Shown here: positions 11,214 through 22,147 of the stretch, one piece after another
How positions within the stretch are numbered: position 1 is the first letter of the stretch
Layout of the letters: every line of letters starts with the position of its first letter
Source of the DNA: Blakeslea trispora
Lineage: Eukaryota; Mucoromycota; Mucoromycetes; Mucorales; Choanephoraceae
Reading direction: 5' to 3'
DNA length: 64,000 bases
NCBI GenBank assembly: GCA_025331445.1
Contig: JAIWNE010000007.1
Span: forward strand, 186,001 to 250,000
The notes under the pieces: generated by a model
The model's database searches: none
What the model saw: only the letters and a program-made list of their open reading frames with translations
What the model was told of the DNA's origin: nothing
Program-made: the position numbers and the translations under genes

Positions 11214-12959
11214 TTTATGCAAAATGAATGTGATTAAAAAGGAAAATGGGGGGTGAATGAGTTCTAGGTGAAGTGTGTTAACTTATTGTAAAATGTAAAG
11301 ATAGTTTCAAGATAGTCTTTCTTTTTAACAAAAGTCATCTTGATTATTTTTATCTTTGTAGTTGAGACTAGTTGTCATGGTCTCAATTGCATTCTGATGA
11401 ACAGCTCCTCATTTTCGTCTGTCATGACTTTTGAGCACATTAGCAAAGAGAGCAAATAGATTATCAAAGGTTCAACAAGGCTTCTGCAAAAAGCTGACCT
11501 CATTTCAAAGGAGAATAGTTGGGATGTTTATATAAGTTTATTGTTGTTGTATCCTGTGTGATTGTTATAATAAAGACTATCTGTAAGTACTTTTTGAGAC
11601 TTTTGTATAGCTTTATTAAACTTCAAGAGTAGAAGAAGGTCTTAATAATACACAGGGGTCGCTATACTAATATATTTCACAATTGTCTATACATGGATGT
11701 TCGTGTTACTTTATACATCAGTATAACTACAGAGTTACAAGTCAGATTTGATTAGGTATAGGATGCTATAGTCTCATTCTATAACAATTGTTCGTACATA
11801 ATAACTTCTTCAGCGCAAAGCTAACGTTTCTTCATGCCATACTCCCTGTTGACAAGTGAGATATACAACAGTATCACGATGGAAGTCGACATTGCGAGTT
11901 CGAATTGCCTTTGATTTCACTCGAAATGTATACCTTGTTGCGTATATGGCTTATTGTTTATATCTTGCAATTGATATTTTAGTCAACCCAATTGCCTCTA
12001 GCATATTCATCCTTTTTTAGATGGTCCTCTTGGACATTTTTTTCTTAGTGATCTTGATCCGTTTTCGTTGCTTGAATTAGCGCTTTAGGTTTTGAGTATT
12101 TCAAGTGTATTGTATGCTTATAACTATTGCTATATTCTGTGCTTAAATCTGAATAAGATCATCTATTTCTCCAACCACTGTTAGGTAATACAGTATGGAG
12201 GCCATGCCATCATTTCATACAAGTCCAAGACATTTTCCTTTTCAATCATAATCCCTTTACGTGAAATAGAAAGTAAATCCAATTCTAATAAGTAAGATAG
12301 ATGATAACCTTTAAACAAAGATGCCAGAATAATACAACTATCTAGAGTCTATAAAATTCTTCCCTTCAAGTAGAGCTTATTGCTTATAGTTTTATTGTTT
12401 GCTTTATATAACGGTTTTCTTGTGAATGGCTCCTCTTTAGTTTGATCTAATGCCTTTACAATTGTATTCCGGTAAGATTTGTATAATACTTTGCAATTAT
12501 GAGATTACAAAAAAAGAGTGTTTCTTTTTTGAAGAAGATAAATAATTTCTGTCGATTTATTTGATAAGAAAGGAGGGGTTTTATACTTTATCCTTTGTTA
12601 TTGGGAGTATCAATGTTTCTTGATTGGATTACTGCACATGATTACAGAGGTACCTTGTACCCATAGAAAAAAAGACATATTTTCAACAAATATCGCCTTC
12701 ACAGACCTATCAATATGACTTACACATGAACCATGTTACAAATAATATAAATTACGTTTATGTTTGAAACAAGCTCATAGTTAACAGCTTAATTCAGAAC
12801 CATGCTCATTCCCTTTCCATCATACATAGATATACTTATTACAGTGCTCATCAGCATCGACTAGAAACATTCAGCAAAGTTCAAATACACTAGACATCTG
12901 TCTATAATAAATGGCTAACTAATTAACTAGTAGAGAAGGTATACAAAAAAAAAAAGAGT
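11214..12959. other. Intergenic, no supportable gene
   Basis: AT-rich spacer right of the transposon with no long frame, no tRNA-like box pair and no clear repeat, except a 15-nt match (GGTACCTTGTACCCA, 12649-12663) to 18221-18235. Confidence 0.5.
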
Positions 12960-14763
12960 TTATTTTTGCCTCTTTGGGCTGAAACAAATTTCTGGCGTTT
13001 CAGGGCAGTAGCTTCTTATACCAGGCACAGTCAACTCCAATCTGTCATCTTGTTTCGTCAAGAAAGCCTTCCAGTTATACAGAGCTATGATTGATTGTTT
13101 GAATTGCTCATCGATCAAACGGATGTCCCATGGCAACAGCAACTTTGAGAGCGACCTCGCAATCATTACACCATCTTCATCTTGTCTCAAAGAGAAAAGC
13201 TCTCCAGACATTCCACCCCAAACAAAAGCAACGACTTCTTCTTCTTCTTCTCTCAAGCACTTCAAACGCTTAAGAATGCCTGCATTCAAGCGAAGGCACT
13301 TTCCTTCCTGTGCTTCTAGTTTGGTTCCATTTTCGCCAACTTTGAACTCACAGATTGCAAGTTCCGTGTTGTTGCTGCCAACAAGCATCATATCAACCTT
13401 TCGGCCAATAATCTTGCTGGATGATGATGCTGCTGTTGCTGTTGATGCTGTTGCTGTTGATGCTGTTGCTGTTGATGCTGTTGCTGTTGATGCTGTTGCT
13501 GTTGATGCTGTTGCTGAAGAAGAGCTCAAAAAAACATCAAAGTTTCCAAAGTTTTCTTCATTGTATCTTTGGATGATTTTTGATGCTGAAGAAGTATGCT
13601 CACCCCTATGACACGCGTCAGCAAGTATTTAAGAAAGAAAATGCATATAACTTACGTCTGAATCTTCAAAGTTTTTGCATCACGGAAAATGATTCTGAGC
13701 AGCCCCTTCACACGATGTACTTGCTCATCTTCACTGTCAAACTTGTACTTCTTCCAATATTCAAGATTCTCAAGACTAAAAAAAGACCCAATGAATAAAA
13801 GCGTCTAACAGATATATACATATATACATACATGTACTTGGCAACTTTTACAAGTTGAAATGTCAAGCTGTTACCTCTGTTCTTCTTGTACTCCTTCAGC
13901 TCTTCTTCCTTACACATCTATGGCTTATTTAGAAACCAATGGACGACAAAGCTTTGAGTTATTACCTTTATGATCTTATCAAAAAACGATTCGATCATCT
14001 TCTTTTCTTCTTCTTCAATATAGCTAAATGCCATATTGTCTGCAAGGTGATACTCTTCTAAAACTTCCTTCATAATCTCAAAGTGCTTCTTGTTCATGGT
14101 GTTGATTATTCTTGACAGAGAAAGCCTGGAAAGCGTGTTATTGTTATGTATGTTGGTTTCTATGTTTAAGTCTTACTTCAAACAAATTTTTTCTTGCTTA
14201 TATAACTCAAGCAATTTCAAAGACAGCTTGTCTAATTTGACAGTTGGATGAGTTGAGTTGCTGCTTCTCAACTGTTCCAAAAAGTCATTGTGGCATGTCT
14301 TCAATTCGTTCAGCTTTTCAATTTTATTGGCCTCCTACAATGAAAAGGGCAATCAGTCTTCATTTTTTTGTAAGGTCTGTCCTTTACGTACCAAGAGCCA
14401 CACCGACTTGAACATCACTCTTCTTGCACCATCGTGGGCTTCTAAAAAAAAAAAAGAAGTTATTATTCGATGCTTTAGTAGTTTATGAAATAAATCTATG
14501 TTACCAGGCTTTCTGTTATAATAATAACTTAGTGCACTTGCATCTATGTTTTGTTCATTTCGCTTAATTTCTTTCTTGTACAATCTAAGCCATGTCTCTT
14601 CGAATTCTTTGGCGCTCTTCCACTTGTTGAGGCTATGGCCATTGCTGATTTTTGTGGGGTTCTTGAATAAGTAGGCAGTCAATGTTACTGTGGAACCTAG
14701 TTTTAGTCACTCTAAACATTTCTTTCATTTTCACGTATGCTTACAGTTGTTTTGATAGGACAT
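12960..14763 (-). CDS. Unknown protein with PD-(D/E)XK nuclease-like C-terminal domain
   Basis: Eight exons can be traced on the minus strand: 14745-14763, 14505-14696, 14392-14441, 14177-14334, 13966-14125, 13892-13917, 13656-13775 and 12960-13605, together 457 codons with frame kept throughout. The sixth exon needs a GTACAA donor, the weakest junction. The N-terminal half is helical and charged. The last exon holds a pentapeptide tandem repeat (TATAS) and then GRKVDMML with ELAICEFK, spacing that fits the D...E-x-K core of PD-(D/E)XK nucleases, followed by NAGILKRL. I recognise this type from expanded Mucorales families of unknown role, some carried near mobile DNA. Enzyme activity is not demonstrated by the sequence. 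Alternatives are a non-catalytic domesticated nuclease or an effector-like protein. Confidence 0.65.
13426..13516 (-). repeat. In-frame 15-bp coding minisatellite
   Basis: About five to six tandem copies of a 15-nt unit (plus strand GTTGATGCTGTTGCT) encode TATAS repeats in the last exon of the PD-(D/E)XK-like gene. Because the unit is a multiple of three, copy number can change without loss of frame. Confidence 0.9.
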
Positions 14764-15172
14764 GATGGTTTGGAATAGAAAGAGATAAGGATAAAAGAAA
14801 AAGAGGTTCTCCTCAGTACTGACATTATATATAGAGAGTTTAGTTACACAATTGTGTGAAACATGTATGCATGTAGCCCTTTCTGCATATATCCTCTTGT
14901 TAGTTTGTGTCATATGTTTTGATTTAAGTGATAAGTATGTCAAGGTAGCACAGCCAGTAATAAACTTGGGTGTTAACTAATTAATTGTATTCAAATACGG
15001 TCGCCCCACTCTCAATATAAGGATTTTATGGACTTTAAGAAACTGATAAATATACATGTTTGGCCCACAAAACATCCATGAACTGTATGAAAGAGGATAT
15101 TGGGAGTTGCAATAGAAAAGCCAACAAACAACTCAGGTTATTACCTATCAATATGAACAACAAGTTGAGAAG

Positions 15173-15646
15173 ATGCAACAGCAGTTTGCCAATGTCCAAC
15201 GTCAAACGCAACAAACATATGAGGAACTAGTCCATTTATTGAAAGAAAGTAATCAGAATTATGTGCAAATCATCGATGGATATAAAGAAAACCTCAATCA
15301 ACTACAACAAGCTCATCAACAACAGATTCAGGACCTGAATACATTCAACCACCAGCTAAAACTGGACATGAAAACGATGGAAACCCAACATAATGACCTA
15401 TTCCTCGCGCAACAAGAAGAATACAAGAAACAAATTGCAATCCTAGACCAGGAAATGGAGAGACTTCGTGGGGAAAGCCAGCAGTTGAAACAGACAAATA
15501 GCACTCTACAAGTATCATTGGATCTGCTAAATAAGGAAAAAGACGCCAACACCCACACCCAAAAACTTCAGAACGAGAAATTGGCAAATCTGAAACACCG
15601 ATTAGAGATGTTGAATCAGGAGAGTACTGGTAAAAAAAGTTGTTAG
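15173..15646 (+). pseudogene. Retroelement Gag N-terminal coiled coil
   Basis: A 157-codon stretch dominated by glutamine, glutamate, leucine and lysine in heptad-like spacing, typical of the leader of fungal Ty3-type Gag. It lies in a different frame from the Gag core that begins downstream, and the 280 bp between carries stops. It probably once formed the N-terminus of Gag; as a free-standing gene it is unlikely. Confidence 0.6.
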
Positions 15647-15930
15647 CACAGTTGATACCAGGTCATCTTCCTCTATTGAAAGCTACGCCTCACCAGAAAT
15701 GGATCCGGTACAATTAGCTGATGATCAAATGTCAATCAACACCACCCTCTTCATATCAGTTAGCTCAGCATTTAGCAGGGAACCGATCCTCCACATATAC
15801 TCACCAAAATAGTGAACAAATTGACAACAACCGCTGATCGTCAAGAAAAAAGAATAAGCATAAAACACCACCATTCTATGGGGGGAATATCGTACCTACA
15901 GCACCTGACTGGCTTCACCGGTTTGAGAAA

Positions 15931-17304
15931 TTGATTAAGTATCATGAATATTCAGATCAGGAAGCCCTTTTGGAATTCATGATGGCTATGCGCGGCGACG
16001 TGAATCGGTGGTGGATGACACTCTCCAATGAACAACAAGCCTCATATACATCAGTAAAAGAAGCCTTCAAGAGCTTTTTTTTTGGCAGTGAGGAAGATGA
16101 AATGGCTACAGCAATCAAAATACTGAACACAATCAAGCAAGGCTCAGAACCAATGACAGCTTTCGGACCTCGACTTTTATCGCTGATGACTACAGTCACC
16201 AAAACAAACTTCCAACTACAACTAAACTACTTCAAGAAGACCGTAAGAGCTGATTTGGTAAATCCAGTTATGTCGATGAAGCCCTCCTCAATCCAAGAAG
16301 CGATAAGGTATGCTGCCTCTATGAAAAGAAACGACAAGCAACAACTGATCACCATAGCCAAACCACCCCAACTGGATAACCCTTGGCCACCGACATCGGA
16401 AAACGATTCAACAGTAGAACCTATGGATTTGTCGAATGCCCAATGAACAAATCCCCAAAGGAGACCGTATCAAAAGCAAGGATATAATCAAGGTCACAAA
16501 CCATTCCCGTGTTCTCTTTGTGGTAGAATGAAGCATAAACCCAAAGACTGTCTCTAATTGGCTGAAGCTCAACAAATGGTCTCAGACAAAAAGAAAAAGA
16601 AAGAGCCCTATAATCGAACAATCCATCGAAATAATGCACAAGAGGTTATTTCGATGGCAAATGGAAGTATTAAAAACCAACAATTACATGAAACAAATAA
16701 AGATGGCCAAAATGACCTGTACAATTTTACTGATAGCATTTTTTATAAACTATTTAAACAGAATTGTATAACTACAGAGCCAAATTTTGGGGATCCATCA
16801 TTCACACTGATAGAAAAATCTACCCCCCCCCCACTTGAAGCAGACAACTTCACACTCAATGCAAAGGTTGGAACGAATATTACAAGAGTATTTATAGATA
16901 CTGGAGCCATGGTATCTAGCATCCATGAAGAAGAAGTTAAACACCTGGGCCTTTCAATTTCTGAAGCCCCCTTATTGCACATTCAATGCGGAAATGCTAC
17001 AAGAGGCTTTTTCTCTACAAATGCATGGTTTGCCTGTCAAATCGATAATACTAAGTATTCCGTAACTCACATAAGGGTAGCTGCCCAACAAAATGTACCA
17101 GTTATCCTTGGAATGGACTGGCTCCGGGAAATGAACCTCATCGTTGATCCTGTTACCAAATCATTATTGAACAGATCTAGTTTAGTTGGTCACGATGTTA
17201 ATTGCCTAAATTCTCAAACTTTCAATACAAATTTAGCAGTTGACATCGGCAGAGGTACATCCAATGATTGGAACATATTCCTCCAAAAATACGTAGTTTT
17301 CTAG
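15931..17304 (+). pseudogene. Retroelement Gag core, zinc knuckle and retropepsin
   Basis: One frame interrupted by TGA at 16444 and TAA at 16555. The first part matches the retrotransposon Gag fold (YHEYSDQEALLEFMM, RWWMTL). The knuckle has C-x2-C-x4-H-x4-C spacing. The protease has the DTGA active-site motif and a downstream hydrophobic-G motif (VILGMDWL). In intact copies this would be a Gag-Pol polyprotein; here point stops separate the parts. A C10 run sits at about 16823-16832, so part of the damage could be a sequence error. Confidence 0.8.
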
Positions 17305-17894
17305 TTCTTCACCCCACTCTCTTTAACAATAGTGAACTACAAACAATCACCAATGCCCCGATATACCATAGAATTGGCACTGAAGATGCTACACCTATCT
17401 CTAATAGAGGCCACTGTTTATCACCCAAGGAAAATGCGGTTGTGGGAACCGAGGTTGAAAAATTGTTGAAAAAGAAAGTAATCTGCCACAGTGACTCCCC
17501 TGGGTCGTCTCCTCCAGTGGTTGTGCCTAAAGATGATGATGGAAGCAACAAATTTTGCACCAACTATAGAACATTGAATGCGGCAACCCGGTAGGACAAG
17601 TCTTCTCTGGAGCGGATTGAAGAACTACTGGATCGGTTAGGTGGAGTAAAATGGTTCTCACTTATTGATCTAAAAAGTGCATACTGGCAAATTCCGATCT
17701 GTGAGCAAGATAAATGCAAAATGGCATTTCAAACGAGAAGTGGACTCTATGAATATAGTGTCCTACCTTTTGGGTTGTCGAATAGCCCTGCCATATTCTC
17801 TCGCTTTATGACCACTATATTAAAATTAGTTATGGCATTCACTATCGCTTATCTGGATGATATTCTCTGCTACGGCAAAACTGCGAATCAAGTA
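17268..17894 (+). pseudogene. Retroelement reverse transcriptase, fingers and palm, truncated
   Basis: Shows the N-terminal RT signature (SPGSSPPVVVPKDDDG, FCTNYRTLN), a TAG stop at 17592 in the same frame, then FSLIDLKSAYWQIP, FGLSNSPAIFSRFM and the catalytic YLDDILCY. About ten codons after the YLDD motif the frame is cut by the MITE at 17895. A few codons resume after the MITE before a stop, and thumb, RNase H and integrase are not found. Confidence 0.85.
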
Positions 17895-18173
17895 CAGTGG
17901 GGTTACAAAAAATAAGATAAGATTTTAATTTTCCTTCCCACAAAGGTGGGCCCAACTAGATATTAGTTGACTACTAATTCAATTATGTGTATGTTTTTAA
18001 AAGCAATAAAAAGTCTAAAAGTAAATCCAGGCAATCCCTAGCGAATATTTGAGCATTTCAAGACATTTGGTAGTAGTTTAATGGTGCTTGGTAGGTCAAA
18101 ACCAATGATGATGGTAATTTGGATTTTGGAAGGAAAACTAAAATTTTGTCTTATTTTTTGTGAACCCACTGTA
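17893..18173. mobile_element. 277-bp Tc1/mariner-type MITE
   Basis: The element spans 17895-18171 with imperfect terminal inverted repeats of about 44 bp starting CAGTGGGGTTACAAAAAATA on the left and CAGTGGGTTCACAAAAAATA on the right. A TA dinucleotide flanks each end (17893-17894, 18172-18173), as expected for Tc1/mariner insertion. It has no coding capacity. It sits inside the reverse transcriptase of the Ty3 relic, so it is younger than that element. Confidence 0.88.
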
Positions 18174-20807
18174 CAATATTCGCATGTATGGGAAATCTAC
18201 TAGCTTGTAGTTTGGTGTATGGTACCTTGTACCCACCAAAATTATTATATTTAGTATCCATTATATATTATCAAATAAAGTATCCTTTCATTCCCTTAAT
18301 TGTACAAAATCCTAGTTTTCCATTTTGAGACGGAATTTGGGATTGTAGTCAAGAAAACGTACGAATATTGATAGTTATTAAGTCAAAAAGATATTGAGAT
18401 CCCGATACAACATTTTCTTATGAGTGATGTTTTAATTTTTTTAGTGAGCAATGCTTTTTTTTTCTTTTTGTGAGCGAATAATTTCCGGAAATAGTGTATT
18501 CCAGCAGGGACTGTGTAAGGTAGATCAAACAATGATTATGATGATACTTGCAAAGACTTAAACTCTTCTTTCTTGTTAGAAAAATTATGTTGCATGAAAC
18601 ACGTATGATATGCAAGATTTTTAAGAAAAAAAGAGCACAAGGTATCAGGATATGTGCTTAAAGAAATATGAGACAAAAGAGCATGAGGATACATATCGGC
18701 ATGTGCTAACTATCTCGATGATTGAATATATAAACAACGAATGTCATCAATTATCGTCGTACGTAGCTTGTATGACGAAATACACGTATGTATACAAAAA
18801 TGGGACATCTGATAGTGCCCCCCCCCCATAATTTGCTTGTCAATAGATTGAGCTTTTTTCGATCAGAGGCTAGAGTCATGACTGCGCCTCTGATCTAGAG
18901 AAGTTCAGCAATACACCACCTTTCAAACACTTTAAACTATATGATTGAAACATCTTGAGTCTAGCATGATGAATGAATCACTTAATATTTTGTCTGTATC
19001 ATCTTGAGCCAGTCTCTAGATGTTTTGCTTATTGAGTCGAAGAGGTACTGTACTTATACTAGTTTAAGTTTTGGATTACAATGATACTAAAAGTAGTAAA
19101 GCAACAGGTGTTATTGAATGAATAATATCTGGAGCAATGGCTTTACAAATACAAAATGCCTACTCTTTTTCCAAAGAAACAAGGTGTTGCCTTGAGTAAC
19201 CAGCACCTACCTTAGCTTTCTTCTCATCTGGTCAGCAACAAAGAATGAGTGTTTCTTAGTAACACAATGCATAATAGAAAACATCTTTTTTTCTAACAAG
19301 GCCAAACCAGTAACAAGCGTTTGTTACCAATACTGTTTCAGTTCCAGCACTGACAACATGTTGTAAAGAATATTATTGGGACAATTTTTTGGGGGATAAA
19401 AAAAAAGGTGCGATTCAAAAATGCAGTGTACCTATAGTAACTATGGTTTAAGCTTAATCCCCCCCTTTTTTTTTCTTACTGAGTGGATGCAAGTTAGTCT
19501 TTGCTTTATTAGCCTTAGACAAGATTCCAAAAAAGAAATGAATTTGTTAAAATTCACTAGATTGTGCATTACGCAATGACAAACAAGAGAGAGAAATTCA
19601 TTGTTCCAAAATGATGACTTGATCCCCCTTTTTACCTTGTGCTTTAGATAACACTAAAGAAAGTTGGAACCGGATGAGAAAACGAACAAGCCGACGAGCA
19701 GGTTACACGGACAAGTGTTTATGATACGCATGATGATAAGGAGCAAAACTTTAAATTTTGTTTAGTATCCGAATTTATTCTTACAGCATCTGATTTAATG
19801 GACACGAACAAAGCCAAAAGAAAAAAAAAAAAATAAAGGACCTAGATTCTAGCACTCCCAGAAAAAAAAAGGGCTATGCTTCCGAGAAAGAAAGAATGAA
19901 ATAGTAAAGTGTAATAATGTAACCTTTTTCATTCTCTTATTTAAAGGTCAACTTGTTCGTTTTGGAAGAGTAAAGTAATCCCTTCTTGCCTTTTATAACA
20001 TCTTTTCTTGTATATTGCTACACTTTTTTCTGAGTATATGAAGATCTGCAGCACTTTTGTCATGCTTCTTTCCTACTATTTTACTCCCTTCAAATGACAG
20101 TAAAAGATGAATCCTCCTAAATCTTGAGTAACAGGGTTACCATCGGAATAACGATTGGTTCCGTTTTGTGTCAGAGTTACACATTATCCTATCCGTATTT
20201 TTTCATATAACTATATACAGTATGCGAATGTAAGGCCACAGCCATATTTGATTTCTTTTTATTTTTTTTATTTTGCATTAGACATCGTATGCTTCTGTAT
20301 TTAGAAAAGACCATATTGCAAAAAAAAAAAGAGAGAGAACCAGCAATACATTCAAGATTGTCTGTATAAGGCTTGCATATTAAGATTTTAGTAAAAGTTT
20401 GCTATCAGCCCCGTTACTCTAATCAAAACCTTCTTGTCTGTATCATTTAATTTATATATTTTAATCAATTGAATGTTACCACGGATATGTTCCTTTGAGA
20501 AGAAGTTTTTTTTTTGTTTATTATTTACTTTAGATCAATATTCATAAGCGATGCACAATGGTATATGAGGGGAAAAAAATTGAAATTATACATAGAGAAA
20601 TCATACTTAATTACTACAAAGAAAGTAGGAAACATGATTGTTGTGCAAATTTCCTTTTGTACACATTTAGACAACACAACATCATGCTAACTATTGTATG
20701 ATATAATAATGGTATGAAGAGAAGGGAATACACAGAAATGGATTAAGGACAGATTGGCAATGTACAAGATATACAGAGAAGGAGGGGGAATAATAACGGC
20801 TGCTTTT
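18174..20807. other. Intergenic, gene-poor
   Basis: About 2.6 kb without a supportable gene. Contains a C10 run near 18820, several A/T homopolymers, and the second copy of the GGTACCTTGTACCCA word. Retroelement remains may extend into its left edge. Confidence 0.5.
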
Positions 20808-22147
20808 TTAACGATGAAAAGATCCAAGTGTATCATGGTGGCCAATAGATTGAATGGCCTGATTACATTGCAGATGCTGATAATAAGTTGGTGAAACTAG
20901 GGTTGAGTCAGTATTACTATCAAAATAAGGGTTGCCTTGATGTTTCAACATCGTCATCATTGGATAATCTTCTTGCGGGTGGTGAGACATGTCCCAATCT
21001 CCCATCATGTTGCTATCATTTTCCATTGCACCATAATTTAAAGTATAATCATAATGGAGAGAGTCATACAAGACTGTGGGCTGGTCAAAGGCATAGGTTT
21101 GCATTTCAGGTGAATTTTGAACAGGGGAATAATAAGCAGTGGGCATCAGATTATCAGTTAATGAAGAAGTAGTAGAATAAGCATCGCAAGAGGCCATGGA
21201 TGGACGATGGCCTGTTTCTGGCAGGTACATGTTTGGATGAAAGTCACCAAACAGTTCTGACGTTCCAGCCGTATGCTCAGGATAGACATTATACGACATT
21301 GTAGATTCGGGAACGTTTGAGAATAATTGGCTGTAACTGGGTTCAGTAGTAATCGTATGAAGTATAGGGGAATGATCTGATGACGATGAGGTTGTGGATA
21401 AGAGTGGTGAAGCTGAAGACGATATAACAATAGGCTCGGATTCCGGAAGTCCAAGGGCCACACTTGATGTTGCACAAACTTCAGTACTAAATTCCGTAGT
21501 TGTATTGGTAACCGAGATGCTTTTATTATTCTGGCAACTACTGTTGCTACTGTTGCTTATGGCAGATGAACGACGAGAAGGAAAGTAGATGCTCTGTCTC
21601 CGACTGGCGTTATGATGATGTTGTGGCGTTAAGGGGCACTGCTTTCTACCAGAGTTGGAAGACTTTTGGAGATTGTCAATGAAGGTTTTTTCTTTTCCTT
21701 GTCGGATTGTCCAAAAACATCCTTTCCGAGGAGGGCTTTGCGAATTAGGATCACGATCAATCTTGACAAAGGCCTTGTGTAAAGATAAGTTATGTCGAAT
21801 TGAGTTCTATTTTACAAAAAGTCAGAATAAGATCGTACTTTATATATAAAAGACTGTACCTGCCACCCTTGAGTATCGTTTGAATAAAAGGGATAATTTT
21901 CTGTTATCCAGACATAAATGTCATGTAAAGTCAATTTTCGCTCTTTACTAGATAAAATAGCGTGACCAATGATGGTTGCATATGAGTATGGTGGTTTTTC
22001 TGTCCTATCGACAGGCTTCCAAGAAGGAACGATATGCAGAGGTCCAGGAGGAACGATATGCAAAGATCCAGAAGAGGCATCTGATGTTTTTTGTTTGCAT
22101 TGATCTGGTAACAAATTTCTTCTTTTAGCTGACGAAGTTGAAACCAT
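20808..22147 (-). CDS. Forkhead (FOX) transcription factor
   Basis: Nuclear DNA-binding regulator. Two exons, 21860-22147 and 20808-21806, joined by a 53-bp intron in phase 0, give 428 residues. The forkhead domain lies at about residues 51-135: EKPPYSYATIIGHAIL, LTLHDIYVWITENYPFY, then across the intron GWQNSIRHNLSLHKAF and GCFWTI. The recognition helix (NSIRHNLSLHKAF) is canonical. The intron falls just before that helix. The rest is low-complexity and serine-rich with S/T-P sites, as expected for a regulated activation region. A small tandem duplication (LHIVPPGPLHIVPS) precedes the domain. Which fungal forkhead subgroup it belongs to, and its targets, cannot be read from the sequence. Confidence 0.93.

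Larger units (their letters stand above)
15100..17894 (+). mobile_element. Ty3/gypsy-type retroelement, internal region, broken
   Basis: Gag, protease and part of reverse transcriptase are recognisable in order on the plus strand. A glutamine-rich coiled coil (15173-15646) comes first. A Gag core follows from 15931 (WWMTLSNEQQASYTSVKEAF), then a CCHC-like knuckle at about 16516-16551 (CSLCGRMKHKPKDC), aspartic protease with FIDTGAMVSS near 16890, and reverse transcriptase with FSLIDLKSAYWQIP and YLDDILCY. In-frame stops at 16444, 16555 and 17592 and a frame change at about 17270-17300 break it. RNase H and integrase are absent, and I saw no long terminal repeat on either side. Confidence 0.85.

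Noticed and set aside
11865..11930. tRNA-like GAGTTCGAATTGC box
   Set aside because: No matching A box, acceptor stem or anticodon arm could be folded around it.
13087..13611. Plus-strand open frame with a VAVDA repeat
   Set aside because: It is the antisense reading of the minisatellite and last exon of the minus-strand PD-(D/E)XK-like gene.
20888..21588. Open frames on both strands over the forkhead tail
   Set aside because: They are off-frame readings of the forkhead exon 20808-21806, which splices cleanly to the DNA-binding domain.
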